Origin: JACKIC01 sp964392305
GTDB lineage: Bacteria > Planctomycetota > UBA1135 > UBA2386
Reading direction: 5' to 3'
Length of the DNA stretch: 64,000 nt
Assembly: GCA_964392305.1 (NCBI GenBank)
Contig: CAYMPV010000013.1
Span: 1 to 64,000 of the forward strand
The notes beneath the pieces were generated by a model. The model saw nothing but the letters and a program-made list of their open reading frames with translations, searched no databases and was not told the origin of the DNA. Of the stretch, positions 52,752 to 61,298 are shown piece by piece (positions within the stretch are counted from its first letter, which is position 1; each line of letters begins with the position of its first letter). The translations under genes and the position numbers were made by a program.

Positions 52752-55628
52752 ATGCGCCAGATCCTCGCCCTTTCTCTCGCTGCCATCGGCCTGTTCGCGA
52801 CCGGCTGTGACAATGTCGGGCGCGCCTTCGACCGCGATGTCACCCCCAATGAACCCGGCACGGGCAGCGGCGAGGTCCTGATCACGGCGGTGCCGGTCGG
52901 GGGCGATGCGCGCGACGGCCGCCCCAAGGTCAAGGCGACGTTCCCGGACGGCGGCGGTTGGCCGACCACCGTGCCGATCGTGGTCGAGTTCAGCGAGAGC
53001 GTCAACGAGACGTCGATCGAGCCGACCTCGGCGAACGGCATCGACGGCCGCATCATCGTGCGGGTCGTCGGCACGACCCAGGCCTTGCCGTGCCAGTACG
53101 ACTTCATCGCCGGTGGCAAGGTGCTGGTGATGCGGCCGACACCGACGTTGTCGAACGCGCAGAATCCGAGCTACGAGGTCGTGCTGCTGCCCGATGCCCG
53201 CGACTGCGACGGGGTGCGCTTCGAGGTCGACGCCGAGGGGCAGGTGCTGAGCACCTTCCAGGTCAATCAGACGGAGACCATCGAGGATGGGCGGGTGTTG
53301 ACGACCTTCCCGCGCGACAACCAGCGCGACGGGCTGCGCAGCACCGACTACTGGGTGGTCTTCGACCGGCCGGCCAACGCGACCTCGATCACGTCCTCCA
53401 ACTTCGTGCTGCGGCCGCAAGGCGGCAGTGCGCTCGCCGGTGACATCGACTTGCCGTTGCAGATCGCTTCGATTCCCGACCCGCGCATCGCGCGATTCTC
53501 GCCGGCCAGTGATCTGGCGGCCTCGACCCGCTTCGAGTTCATCACCGACGACACGATCACCTTCGGCGCCGATGGCACGCTCGACTTCAAGGGACGCACG
53601 CCGTACGCGACCTTCGACACGATCGGGCCGGCCGCGCCGACCGCGGTCACGCTGCAAAACTTCACCGTGGGTTACCCCGACAAGATCAACCGCAACAACC
53701 TCGACACGGTGATGCTGGCGGTGACGACGCCGGCCGATGCCGAGGCGGGCGACACGGTGGTGGCGCGCATCTACGGCGGTGACATCAGCACGACGCCGAC
53801 CAACGACGAACTGTTCATCGAGCGAACGGTCTCGTTGCCGGTCGCCGGAGCCCAGACGATCGCCGTCGACTTCACCGGCACGCTCGGTTCGTTGGCGTCG
53901 CCCAAGTTCGACGACGGCGACATCCTGTTCGCGGTGCAGATGCGCCGCGGCAGCCAGCAGTCGGGCTTCGCCCACAACGCGAGCGCCGCCGAGCCTCGGT
54001 TCGACATCACGCTGCCGACGTTGACGCAGGCGGGGCCGCCGGGGAGCAGCGCGACGGACTACCTCACCGACCAGGAGCAGTTGACGTTCTTCGGCGTCGC
54101 CAGCGAGGAGATCGGTGAAGCCACGTTGGCCGCCAACAGCCTGACCGCGCCGATGTTCGCGTCCTCGGCCGACGGTCGCTTCGTGATGCGCCCGATCCTG
54201 ATCGAGCGGCAGAGTGCGCCGTTGCCCTACTCGCTGCTGCTGACGGACTCGGCCGGCAACATGGCGGCGGCGGCGGTGACCGGGAACGTGCTGCAGCGCG
54301 GCATGGTGACGGGCACGCTGGCTGGCACGCTGACGGTCGAGGCCTACGACGACGCGACGCTGCTGCCGATCGTCGGTGCGAGCGTGCTCGTCGATCCGGG
54401 TGTGCCGACGGTGCCGGCGACCGGGCAGTTGCTCGGTACGACTGGTGTCGATGGCCGGGTTTCGTTCACGGTCGCCGGCGGTTCGCACACGGTGACCATC
54501 GTGCGTGCGGGTTACGACCTGGTCAGCTTCTACGACACGTCGGCAGCATTCGTATCCTTGCCGCTGCGGCCGCTGACCGGGGCGACGGCCACCTTGAACG
54601 GCAACGTCGTATTCACGCAGAGTGCGGGTACCACGGCGTTGGTCGGCAACAGCGCGCTCGACGACCCGGGTGTCCTGGCGGTCGCGACCACCAGCGCCGC
54701 ACCGACGACGATCCCCGACACGGCGATCCGCCCGGCGCGCCCGCAGGTGATCACGGCGTTCGGCGGCGCGATCGAACCGACGGCGTCGCCGACGTTCAGC
54801 CTGCTCGGTTATCAGATGCTCGGGCCGACGCTGCTGGTGCCGACGCCGCCGGCGGCGCCCGGGGTCGGTGGTGAAACCTCGCGACAGAACGTGGCGATGA
54901 TCCCGAGCACCGGGTCGGTGACCGCGGGCACGGCGCTGATGCTGGACTTCTCACTCGCCGTGGGCCTGGACACAGCCAACCTCGTCGGCGGCGCGCCGGT
55001 CGTTCGACCGATGATGTCGCTCAACGGGTTCGGCGGTCAGGTGCTCAACGGCATCGGTTTCGCCACGGCGGGCAGCGGGTCGACCTATTCGGTCAGCTGG
55101 GACTACAGCCTCGCGGCGGGCGTGGGGCTCGGCGTGTTCACGCCATACCAGTGGGTGGCGACCCAGGCGCGCGACACCAGCGGGCGCATCAGCCGCCATC
55201 GGGCGCTCAATCTGGGCATCCTGTTCTTCAACTTCCTGACGGCGCCGCCGGCGATGCCGACGGTGACGGTGCCGGGCGGGCCATCGACCGGCTCACCTGC
55301 GGTCGAGTTCGCCGACGTCGTCAACAGCGCGCCGGTGCCCGACGGTCTGGGGGCTTCGGTGGTCGCCGCGACCGACTCCGCCGGGCGCAGCTGGCGCATC
55401 GTCGTCGCCGACAGCGACGTCGCGACCGGCACCAACATCGTGCAGTTCCCCGATCTGGCCACCAACAACGTCGCCGGCCTGGCCGCCGGGGTGTGGACCG
55501 CGGTGGTGGAGTCGCGCGTGTTCTTCCCGATCCCGAGCGCCACCCCGAACGACTTCGTGTTGTCCGAACAGCGTCGCCAGGAGATCGCCTACTCGCGGTC
55601 CGCAGGTCAGGAGATCACGGTCCAGTAG
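52752..55628 (+). CDS. Large Ig-like repeat lipoprotein
   Basis: A 958-residue secreted lipoprotein with a lipobox TGC (SLAAIGLFATGCDN). Several Ig-like/Big-type segments follow: VPIVVEFSESVNETSIEPTS, DYWVVFDRPANATSITSSN, and a carboxypeptidase-regulatory-like TGTLAGTLTVEAYDDATLLP. The C-terminal ~250 residues are also beta-rich. It may be a surface adhesin or matrix protein. It starts 60 bases after lgt, whose product would modify it. The stop is followed by a short tandem repeat of the stop region. Confidence 0.8.
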   Translation: MRQILALSLAAIGLFATGCDNVGRAFDRDVTPNEPGTGSGEVLITAVPVGGDARDGRPKVKATFPDGGGWPTTVPIVVEFSESVNETSIEPTSANGIDGRIIVRVVGTTQALPCQYDFIAGGKVLVMRPTPTLSNAQNPSYEVVLLPDARDCDGVRFEVDAEGQVLSTFQVNQTETIEDGRVLTTFPRDNQRDGLRSTDYWVVFDRPANATSITSSNFVLRPQGGSALAGDIDLPLQIASIPDPRIARFSPASDLAASTRFEFITDDTITFGADGTLDFKGRTPYATFDTIGPAAPTAVTLQNFTVGYPDKINRNNLDTVMLAVTTPADAEAGDTVVARIYGGDISTTPTNDELFIERTVSLPVAGAQTIAVDFTGTLGSLASPKFDDGDILFAVQMRRGSQQSGFAHNASAAEPRFDITLPTLTQAGPPGSSATDYLTDQEQLTFFGVASEEIGEATLAANSLTAPMFASSADGRFVMRPILIERQSAPLPYSLLLTDSAGNMAAAAVTGNVLQRGMVTGTLAGTLTVEAYDDATLLPIVGASVLVDPGVPTVPATGQLLGTTGVDGRVSFTVAGGSHTVTIVRAGYDLVSFYDTSAAFVSLPLRPLTGATATLNGNVVFTQSAGTTALVGNSALDDPGVLAVATTSAAPTTIPDTAIRPARPQVITAFGGAIEPTASPTFSLLGYQMLGPTLLVPTPPAAPGVGGETSRQNVAMIPSTGSVTAGTALMLDFSLAVGLDTANLVGGAPVVRPMMSLNGFGGQVLNGIGFATAGSGSTYSVSWDYSLAAGVGLGVFTPYQWVATQARDTSGRISRHRALNLGILFFNFLTAPPAMPTVTVPGGPSTGSPAVEFADVVNSAPVPDGLGASVVAATDSAGRSWRIVVADSDVATGTNIVQFPDLATNNVAGLAAGVWTAVVESRVFFPIPSATPNDFVLSEQRRQEIAYSRSAGQEITVQ

Positions 55629-55657
55629 AACCGGTCCCAGTAGAACCGATCCAGTAG
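55622..55657 (+). repeat. Stop-spanning tandem repeat, about 2.5 copies
   Basis: CCAGTAGAACCG occurs at 55622 and 55637, and CCAGTAG again at 55651; the first TAG is the stop of the Ig-like lipoprotein. The period is 15 then 14 bases. Slippage at the gene end is the simplest cause. Confidence 0.75.
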
Positions 55658-55719
55658 TGCGGCCCAGGAGCGGGCCGCGACGACTGCAGCGTCGGCTCGC
55701 CGCGACCGATGAGGAAGGC

Positions 55720-56361
55720 ATGACTCGCAAGGCAATTGCCCTGCTCTCGGGCGGGCTCGACTCCGGGGTGGCGGCGGCGCAGTTCGCCGCCGATGGGGGC
55801 GCCGTCACCCACGCCCTGTTCTTCTTGTACGGCCAACGCGCCGCGCCGCGCGAAGCGGCGGCGTCGCGCAACCTGGCGCAGAAGTGGGGCGCGCGCTGGA
55901 CACCGATCGAACTGCCGTGGCTCGGTGAGCTGGCGACGTTGGCCGGCTCGGCGCTGACCGATCCCGCCCGCGAACTGCCGCGCGGCACCGCCGCGCGCCC
56001 CGGGGACGCGGCGAGCGCTGCCGCCGTCTGGGTGCCCGCGCGCAACGCCGTGTTCGTCGCGATCGCCGCGGCCTTCGCCGAGGCCCACGGCGCCGACTGC
56101 GTCGTCGCCGGCTTCAACCGCGAAGAGGCCGCGACCTTCTCCGACAACTCGAGCGCGTTCCTCGAGGCCGCGACGACGTTCCTCGGCCTGGGCACACGCA
56201 GTGGCGTCGCGGTGGTCAGCCCGACGCTCGAACTCGACAAGGCCGGCATCGTCGCCGCGGCGCGAACGCTCGGCCTGGGCCCCGACGACTTCTGGTCGTG
56301 CTACGAAGGCGGCGACGCACCCTGTGGCACCTGCGAGTCCTGCCTGCGTTCGCGCTGGTAG
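55720..56361 (+). CDS. queC: 7-cyano-7-deazaguanine synthase
   Basis: A 213-residue enzyme of queuosine synthesis that converts 7-carboxy-7-deazaguanine to preQ0 with ATP and ammonia. The PP-loop ALLSGGLDSGVAAAQ, VPARNAVFVAIAAAFAEA, and the zinc-binding C-terminal Cys set CYEGGDAPCGTCESC are diagnostic. GAGGAAGG precedes the ATG. The chain ends five residues after the last Cys; usual QueC proteins carry a further 15-25 residues. The stop is the first part of a long palindrome, so the tail may have been cut. No other queuosine genes are nearby. Confidence 0.92.
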   Translation: MTRKAIALLSGGLDSGVAAAQFAADGGAVTHALFFLYGQRAAPREAAASRNLAQKWGARWTPIELPWLGELATLAGSALTDPARELPRGTAARPGDAASAAAVWVPARNAVFVAIAAAFAEAHGADCVVAGFNREEAATFSDNSSAFLEAATTFLGLGTRSGVAVVSPTLELDKAGIVAAARTLGLGPDDFWSCYEGGDAPCGTCESCLRSRW

Positions 56362-56442
56362 GGTACGGTACGGGGTACAAACCACACGCCCCTGGCCGCG
56401 TCGCGGCCAGGGGCGTGTGGTTTGTACCCGGTACCGTACCCT
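56360..56442. repeat. Near-perfect 83-bp palindrome between convergent genes
   Basis: The left arm 56360-56400 pairs with the right arm 56402-56442 over 41 bases with a single mismatch (G56372 against G56430) and a one-base centre (T56401). The arms begin inside the TAG of queC and end inside the TGA of the minus-strand pilin gene. The central part is CCCCTGGCCGCG-T-CGCGGCCAGGGG. It could be a bidirectional terminator or a mobile palindrome (REP-like). Confidence 0.9.
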
Positions 56443-57113
56443 CAGCGCAGCAGGCGCCAGGTGTTGCCGTCGGCGCCGAGCGAGTCGGCCGCCAGCTGGC
56501 CGCTGCTGATGTTGGTCGCGGGCACGCCGGTCATCGCCGCGCCGGCGGCCGGGATGCTGGTGGTGCCGTTGTAGTTGGCATCCTTGGCGACCAGGATCTC
56601 ACCGGTCTGGTTGATGTAGAACGTGCTCGTGCCGGAACGGCCGCGGGCGCGCGGCCAGGCGACGCAGGACCAGGCGATCTCGGCCTGGTCGGTGTCGATC
56701 GCGGCGGCGTTGGCCGTGGTGGCGAGCACGCCGTCACCGGCGGCATCCGGAACGTAGAGGGCGATCATGTAGCCCTTGGCGCCGGCGTAACCGGCGGCGT
56801 CGAGGGTGCCCAGCGACGTGGCCAGCGCGGTCGGCGTCAGCGCGGCGCTGCCGTCGCGCAGCGGCGCCATGCCCGCCAGTTCGGCGAGGCCGAGCGCTTC
56901 GCCGCGGCCGTCGTGATCGACGTCGAGAACGGCGCGCGCCTGGCACTGCGTCTGCGCGGTGCTGATGGTGCGCAGCGTCGCGACCACGGCACGTTCGTTG
57001 GCCACAGCCCGGCTGCTGACCAGGTTGGGCACGGCGACGCCGGCGATGATGCTGACGATGGCCGTCACGATCATCAACTCGATCAGGGTGAAACCGGATT
57101 CTCTGGACACCAT
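56442..57113 (-). CDS. Type IV pilin-like / pseudopilin protein
   Basis: A 223-residue protein with a class III (prepilin) leader MVSRESG and the mature start FTLIELMIVTAIVSIIAGVA, carrying the Glu at position 5 and the conserved hydrophobic helix. The middle (TISTAQTQCQARAVLDVDHD, GYMIALYVPDAAGDGV) resembles GspG/H-like or planctomycete pseudopilins with ligand-binding loops. It converges on queC and shares the palindrome at its stop. Its processing peptidase and assembly genes are not in the window. Confidence 0.85.
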   Translation of the reverse strand: MVSRESGFTLIELMIVTAIVSIIAGVAVPNLVSSRAVANERAVVATLRTISTAQTQCQARAVLDVDHDGRGEALGLAELAGMAPLRDGSAALTPTALATSLGTLDAAGYAGAKGYMIALYVPDAAGDGVLATTANAAAIDTDQAEIAWSCVAWPRARGRSGTSTFYINQTGEILVAKDANYNGTTSIPAAGAAMTGVPATNISSGQLAADSLGADGNTWRLLR

Positions 57114-57316
57114 GGGACCTCCAATGCTCCTCACGTCAACCGTCCCACTCTTCGACGTGGCCCTGCCCGGAACGGCGTTGCAGCGGTCGGCGACAGCGGG
57201 CGATCGCGCGATGGCACGGCGCGGCTCTCGTTCTGGAGCGGGGCTCAAGGCCGCGCCCGGAACTGACCAGCTGTCCCTTTGCATCCGCCCGCCGGCGCGC
57301 TAACCAGGGGCTCGCC

Positions 57317-58129
57317 ATGGTCGGCATCTTCGGCATCGTCAACGTCACGCGCGATTCGTTCTCGGACGGCGGCCGCTTCCTGGCCGGCGATCGCGCCCTG
57401 GCGCACGCCGAGGCGCTGCTGGCCGCCGGTGCCGACGTGCTCGATCTGGGGGCGGAGTCGACCCACCCCGATGCCGAGGACGTGCCGGCTGCGGTCGAGA
57501 TCGAACGGCTCGAGCCGCTGGTGCGAACGCTCGTGGCGCGCGGCGCGACGGTCAGCATCGACACCTGCAAGCCGGCGGTGATCGCGCACCTGGCAGCGCT
57601 CGGTGCGACCTTCTGGAACGACGTCAACGGTCTGCGCGATCGCGACGCGCTGGCGACCGCCGCGGCCTTGCCCGAGTCGGTGCGGCTGGTGGTGATGTTC
57701 TCGCGCAGCAGTTCGGCGCGCGCCGCGCGCGTCGGCGGTGGCGATCCCGACCCGATCACGATCTTCGCGGAGATCCGCGCCTTCTTCGCCGAACGCATCG
57801 CCGCCGCGCAGGCCGCGGGCATCGACAGGGAACGGCTGGTGCTCGACCCGGGCATGGGTTTCTTCCTGGGCAGCACGCCTGCGCCGAGCCTGCACGTGTT
57901 GAGGCATCTCGCGGCGCTGCGTGAGTTCGACCTGCCGCTGCTGGTGTCGGTGTCGCGCAAGTCGTTCCTGGGCGCGCTGACGGGCGCCGCGGTGCAGGAC
58001 CGTGGCCCGGCGACGCTCGCCGCCGAACTGCACGCGGTGCGTCACGGTGCCGCGTTCGTGCGCACCCATGACGTCGCCGCGCTGCGCGGTGCGCTGGCGG
58101 TGCAGGCCGCGATCGAGGCGATGCCGTGA
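57317..58129 (+). CDS. folP: Dihydropteroate synthase
   Basis: A 270-residue TIM-barrel enzyme that joins p-aminobenzoate to the pterin diphosphate in folate synthesis. The signature GIVNVTRDSFSDGGRF is at the start, then DLGAESTHPDAEDV, SIDTCKPAVIAHLA, WNDVNGLRD, VLDPGMGFF and VSVSRKSFLGALTG. In the second motif the family Arg (ESTRPG) reads His. It begins almost at the motif, as in short forms. Its TGA overlaps the GTG of the rhomboid gene (GTGA). Confidence 0.95.
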   Translation: MVGIFGIVNVTRDSFSDGGRFLAGDRALAHAEALLAAGADVLDLGAESTHPDAEDVPAAVEIERLEPLVRTLVARGATVSIDTCKPAVIAHLAALGATFWNDVNGLRDRDALATAAALPESVRLVVMFSRSSSARAARVGGGDPDPITIFAEIRAFFAERIAAAQAAGIDRERLVLDPGMGFFLGSTPAPSLHVLRHLAALREFDLPLLVSVSRKSFLGALTGAAVQDRGPATLAAELHAVRHGAAFVRTHDVAALRGALAVQAAIEAMP

Positions 58130-58914
58130 TCCCGCTGCGCGACAGCATCCCGTCGACGCGCCGCCCGGTGGTGACGCAGTTGATGATCGCGCTGTGCACC
58201 GTGGTGTTCGTCTGGCAACTCGGTGACCCCCAGGGCCTGCTGCTCGAGCGCCTCGGCATGGTGCCGGCGCGCGTCTTCGAGCCCGGCGGTGAGCACTTCG
58301 TCACCAGCTACGTCGATTCGCTGTCCGGGCCGCGGCTGGGCCGGCGGCTGTTGCTCGACGCCTGGGTGCCCGACTGGCTGACCTTGCTGACCTGCACGTT
58401 CCTGCACGGCGGGTGGCTGCACTTCCTGGGCAACATGCTGTTCTTGTGGATCTTCGGCGACAACGTCGAGGATCGCTTCGGCCGCGTGAAGTTCTTGCTG
58501 TTCTACCTCGGCGCGGGCGCCGCGGCGTCGGCCGCGCATCTGCTGACCGCGCCGGGTTCGACCGTGCCGACGATCGGCGCCAGCGGTGCGATCGCGGGCG
58601 TCATGGGGGCCTACATGTTCCTGTATCCGCACTCGCGCGTGCAGATGCTGTTCATCTGGGGCTTCTTCGTCGACGTGGTCGTGTTGCCGGCGCCGTTCTT
58701 CCTGGGCTACTGGTTCCTGTTGCAGCTCGTGCCCGGTCTGATCGGTCTGGGCAACGAAGGCGGCGGCGTGGCCTGGTGGGCCCACATCGGTGGTTTCGTC
58801 GTCGGCGCGGGGGTTGCGGCCATGCTGCGCGCCGGCGAACGGCTGCGGCCGGCGCCTGCCGAGATCGCGCTCAACCGCCGGCGCTTCGGGCGTTTCCCAC
58901 CGCCGCGTTTCTGA
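58126..58914 (+). CDS. Rhomboid-family intramembrane serine protease
   Basis: A 262-residue polytopic membrane protein. The catalytic Ser lies in GASGAIAGVMGAY and the catalytic His in WWAHIGGFVVGAGVA, both within membrane helices. The HGGWLHFLGNMLFLWIFGDN loop-helix motif supports the family. It would cleave membrane proteins near their membrane segments; the substrate is unknown. It starts with GTG overlapping the folP stop. Confidence 0.93.
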   Translation: MIPLRDSIPSTRRPVVTQLMIALCTVVFVWQLGDPQGLLLERLGMVPARVFEPGGEHFVTSYVDSLSGPRLGRRLLLDAWVPDWLTLLTCTFLHGGWLHFLGNMLFLWIFGDNVEDRFGRVKFLLFYLGAGAAASAAHLLTAPGSTVPTIGASGAIAGVMGAYMFLYPHSRVQMLFIWGFFVDVVVLPAPFFLGYWFLLQLVPGLIGLGNEGGGVAWWAHIGGFVVGAGVAAMLRAGERLRPAPAEIALNRRRFGRFPPPRF

Positions 58915-59072
58915 CCGGGGGCGCCCGGCGACGACCATGCCAGGCGCGTTTGCGGGGCCGTTCCCGGTGCGGGACACGCCCTCGTCCCATCGTGGCGCAC
59001 CTCGGCTCAAGTCACGGCCGGGGTTGGTCGAAAGTCGCTTCGTCGCCGCTGCATCGGGCGACCAGAAGGCGC

Positions 59073-59831
59073 ATGGAAACCGTTCACGACATCAAGGAAG
59101 CCCTGTCCGCCAAGTCGCGCACCGCGACCCTGGACGAGCTGCGTAACGAAGGTCGCAAACGTGTGCGCTTGATCCGCGCCGAGCACGTCGCGGCGATGGT
59201 TGCCGAGGCGGTCAACGCCGCGGTCGAACAGTCCGGCCTGTTGCCGCCCGACGAGGTCGAGCGACTGGTCGACAAGAGCCGCCAGGAGTTCCGCTCGATC
59301 CTCAAGGAACGCGAGCAGGAAGTGCAGCGCGCGCACGACACCGAGCAGGAACTGCAGGAGTTGCGTGAGCGCTTCGAGGAGGTTTCGACCGCGCTGGCGT
59401 CGACCCGGCAACAACTCAGTGCCCTGCAGAGCACCGCCCCGGCCCTCGCGGCCCCGGCGCCGGCGCTCGGCGGTGGTCCGTCGGCGGACATGCTGATGGC
59501 GATGATGCAGGAGATGGCCAACATGAAGGCCAGCCTGATGACGCAGCAGAACGGTCAGCAGGCCGCGCCGGCAGCCGGCGGCGGCGGCGACCTCTCGGCC
59601 GCGATCGACAAGCTCGCCGGGTCGCTCAACGACCGGCTCGAGAAGTTCGGTCGCAAGATGGGCATCAGTTCGGCGGTCGAGTCCGACCAGCCGATCGACT
59701 TCGGCGGCATGTTCCGCGACGTGGACAAGACCGTCGAGTCGAACATGGACAACATCAAGGTCAAGCAGAAGTCGGGCGGCGGCATCGCTGCCAACCTGGC
59801 CAAACTCAAGAAACTCAAGGGCGGCGGCTGA
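59073..59831 (+). CDS. Coiled-coil protein preceding an actin-like ATPase
   Basis: A 252-residue soluble protein. An N-terminal helical part (METVHDIKEALSAKSRTATL) with a likely binding surface is followed by a coiled coil (about 70-125), an Ala/Pro linker, a Met-rich segment (ADMLMAMMQEMANMKASLM) and a C-terminal SDQPIDFGGMFRDVDKTVES and KSGGG-type tail. I recognise no family. It lies 50 bases before the actin-superfamily gene and is very probably co-transcribed with it, so it could be an adaptor or nucleator of that filament (inference). Confidence 0.78.
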   Translation: METVHDIKEALSAKSRTATLDELRNEGRKRVRLIRAEHVAAMVAEAVNAAVEQSGLLPPDEVERLVDKSRQEFRSILKEREQEVQRAHDTEQELQELRERFEEVSTALASTRQQLSALQSTAPALAAPAPALGGGPSADMLMAMMQEMANMKASLMTQQNGQQAAPAAGGGGDLSAAIDKLAGSLNDRLEKFGRKMGISSAVESDQPIDFGGMFRDVDKTVESNMDNIKVKQKSGGGIAANLAKLKKLKGGG

Positions 59832-59881
59832 GGGCGGGGGTCCCTTCGGCAGGCAGCTCACACGAGACGAGGCGGAGACAA

Positions 59882-60928
59882 ATGACGGAGCACGACAACA
59901 ACTTCGATTCGAGCACCGATTCCGGTGCGGATACTGCGATCGCCCTGGGCAAGGGCCTCGACGTCGGTACTGCGAACCTCGCGGCAGCGGTGCAGAACGA
60001 CGAGGGTGGCATCACCGTGAACGTGGAGCGCAACGCGTTCCTCGACATCCCGAGCGACGTCTACAGCAAGAACATGCTGACGAAGCTCAAGGTGCCCTAC
60101 ATCGTCCACAACAACAAGCTCGTCGTGATCGGCGAAGCGGCCTTCGAACTCGCCAACGTGTTCGGCCGTGAGACCCGCCGGCCGATGGCCGACGGCCTGA
60201 TCAGCCCGAACGAGCAGGACGCCTTGCCGATGATGAAGATGATCATCAGCAAGATCCTGGGCGAACCGCGGGTGCCGGGTGAGAACTGCTACTTCTGCGT
60301 GCCCGCCGAGTCGCTCGACGTGGACAACAACATCGTCTACCACCAGGGCCTGTTCGAGAGCATGGTGAACAAGCTCGGTTACACCGCGCACGCCATCAAC
60401 GAAGCCCACGCCGTGGTCTTCGCCGAACTCGCCGAGAACGAGTTCACCGGTATCGGCCTGTCGTTCGGCGGTGGCATGGCCAACGCCTGCATCGCCTACA
60501 AGTCGATCCCGTGCCTGTCGTTCTCGGTCGCCCGCGGTGGTGACTGGATCGACAAGAACGTCGCCAACGTGCTCGGCTGCCCGCGCAGCAAGGCCACGCA
60601 CATCAAGGAGCGCGGCATCGACATCCGCGACCCCAAGAGCCGCGAGGAAGAGGCCGTCGCGATCTACTACCGCAGCCTGATCAACTACGTGCTGCAGAAC
60701 ATCAAGGCGCGCTTCGAGTCCGGCCAGAACATGCCGAGCTTCAACACGCCGATCGACATCGCCTGCGCCGGTGGCACGTCGATGATCGGTGGCTTCATCG
60801 AGGTCTTCCGCGAGGAGTTCGCGAAGATCGACTTCCCGATCCCGGTCGGTCGCATCTTCCGCAGCGAAGAGGCCCTGACGGCGGTCGCGAAGGGTTGCCT
60901 GGTCGCCGCCGCGATCGGCGAAGCCTGA
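59882..60928 (+). CDS. Actin-superfamily ATPase (MreB/volactin-like)
   Basis: A 348-residue actin/Hsp70-fold protein. Phosphate 1 is KGLDVGTANLAAAV (residues 24-37), phosphate 2 is GLSFGGGMANACIAY (about 196-210) and the adenosine motif is ACAGGTSMIGGF (about 297-308). It has no membrane segment and a ~20-residue Asp/Ser-rich leader. Between the motifs run blocks not seen in MreB (KVPYIVHNNKLVVIGEAAFE; CFCVPAESLDVDNNIVYHQG). From memory it resembles the haloarchaeal volactin group more than MreB. It is probably a filament former paired with the coiled-coil protein. Confidence 0.85.
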   Translation: MTEHDNNFDSSTDSGADTAIALGKGLDVGTANLAAAVQNDEGGITVNVERNAFLDIPSDVYSKNMLTKLKVPYIVHNNKLVVIGEAAFELANVFGRETRRPMADGLISPNEQDALPMMKMIISKILGEPRVPGENCYFCVPAESLDVDNNIVYHQGLFESMVNKLGYTAHAINEAHAVVFAELAENEFTGIGLSFGGGMANACIAYKSIPCLSFSVARGGDWIDKNVANVLGCPRSKATHIKERGIDIRDPKSREEEAVAIYYRSLINYVLQNIKARFESGQNMPSFNTPIDIACAGGTSMIGGFIEVFREEFAKIDFPIPVGRIFRSEEALTAVAKGCLVAAAIGEA

Positions 60929-60944
60929 TCGCCGGATCTGCGGC

Positions 60945-61232
60945 TCACAGGAGCGGAGATCGACCGTCGGCACTGCCGTCTTCGCGGTCGATCTCCTGCG
61001 CGCGCTGGCGGAACTCCGCCTCGGTGCAGACGCCCTTCTCGACGCACAGGCGCTGCACGGTCTTCACGGCCAGCGCGAGCTCGCCCATCGCAGCGAGCAG
61101 CCGTTCGTTGTCGATGCCGCCGCCGTGGTTGCGCAGCGAGCGCAGTTCGTGGCGCAGCTCGTCGGCGTCCTGCTGGGCGCGATCGATGCGGCTGTGTTGG
61201 TAGAAGTCGAAGATCCAGTTGATGAGACCCAT
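60945..61232 (-). CDS. Small coiled-coil protein, convergent to the actin-like gene
   Basis: A 95-residue protein: MGLINWIFDFYQHSRIDRAQ, a coiled coil (DADELRHELRSLRNHGGGID) and an Asp-rich C-terminus (AQEIDREDGSADGR). From memory, short proteins of this pattern occur in planctomycetes without known role. It ends 17 bases from the actin-like gene end. The aromatic N-terminus could be a membrane-binding amphipathic helix. Confidence 0.75.
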   Translation of the reverse strand: MGLINWIFDFYQHSRIDRAQQDADELRHELRSLRNHGGGIDNERLLAAMGELALAVKTVQRLCVEKGVCTEAEFRQRAQEIDREDGSADGRSPLL

Positions 61233-61298
61233 GGGCGCATCATCGCCGGGGCGGGTACGAGTGCCCAGCGTCAGGGGGGCTGCGTCTGGCGAACAGCG

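Noticed and set aside
52716..54488. 590-codon minus-strand frame over the Ig-like lipoprotein
   Set aside because: Shadow of the plus-strand gene; rich in Arg, His and Gly without motifs.
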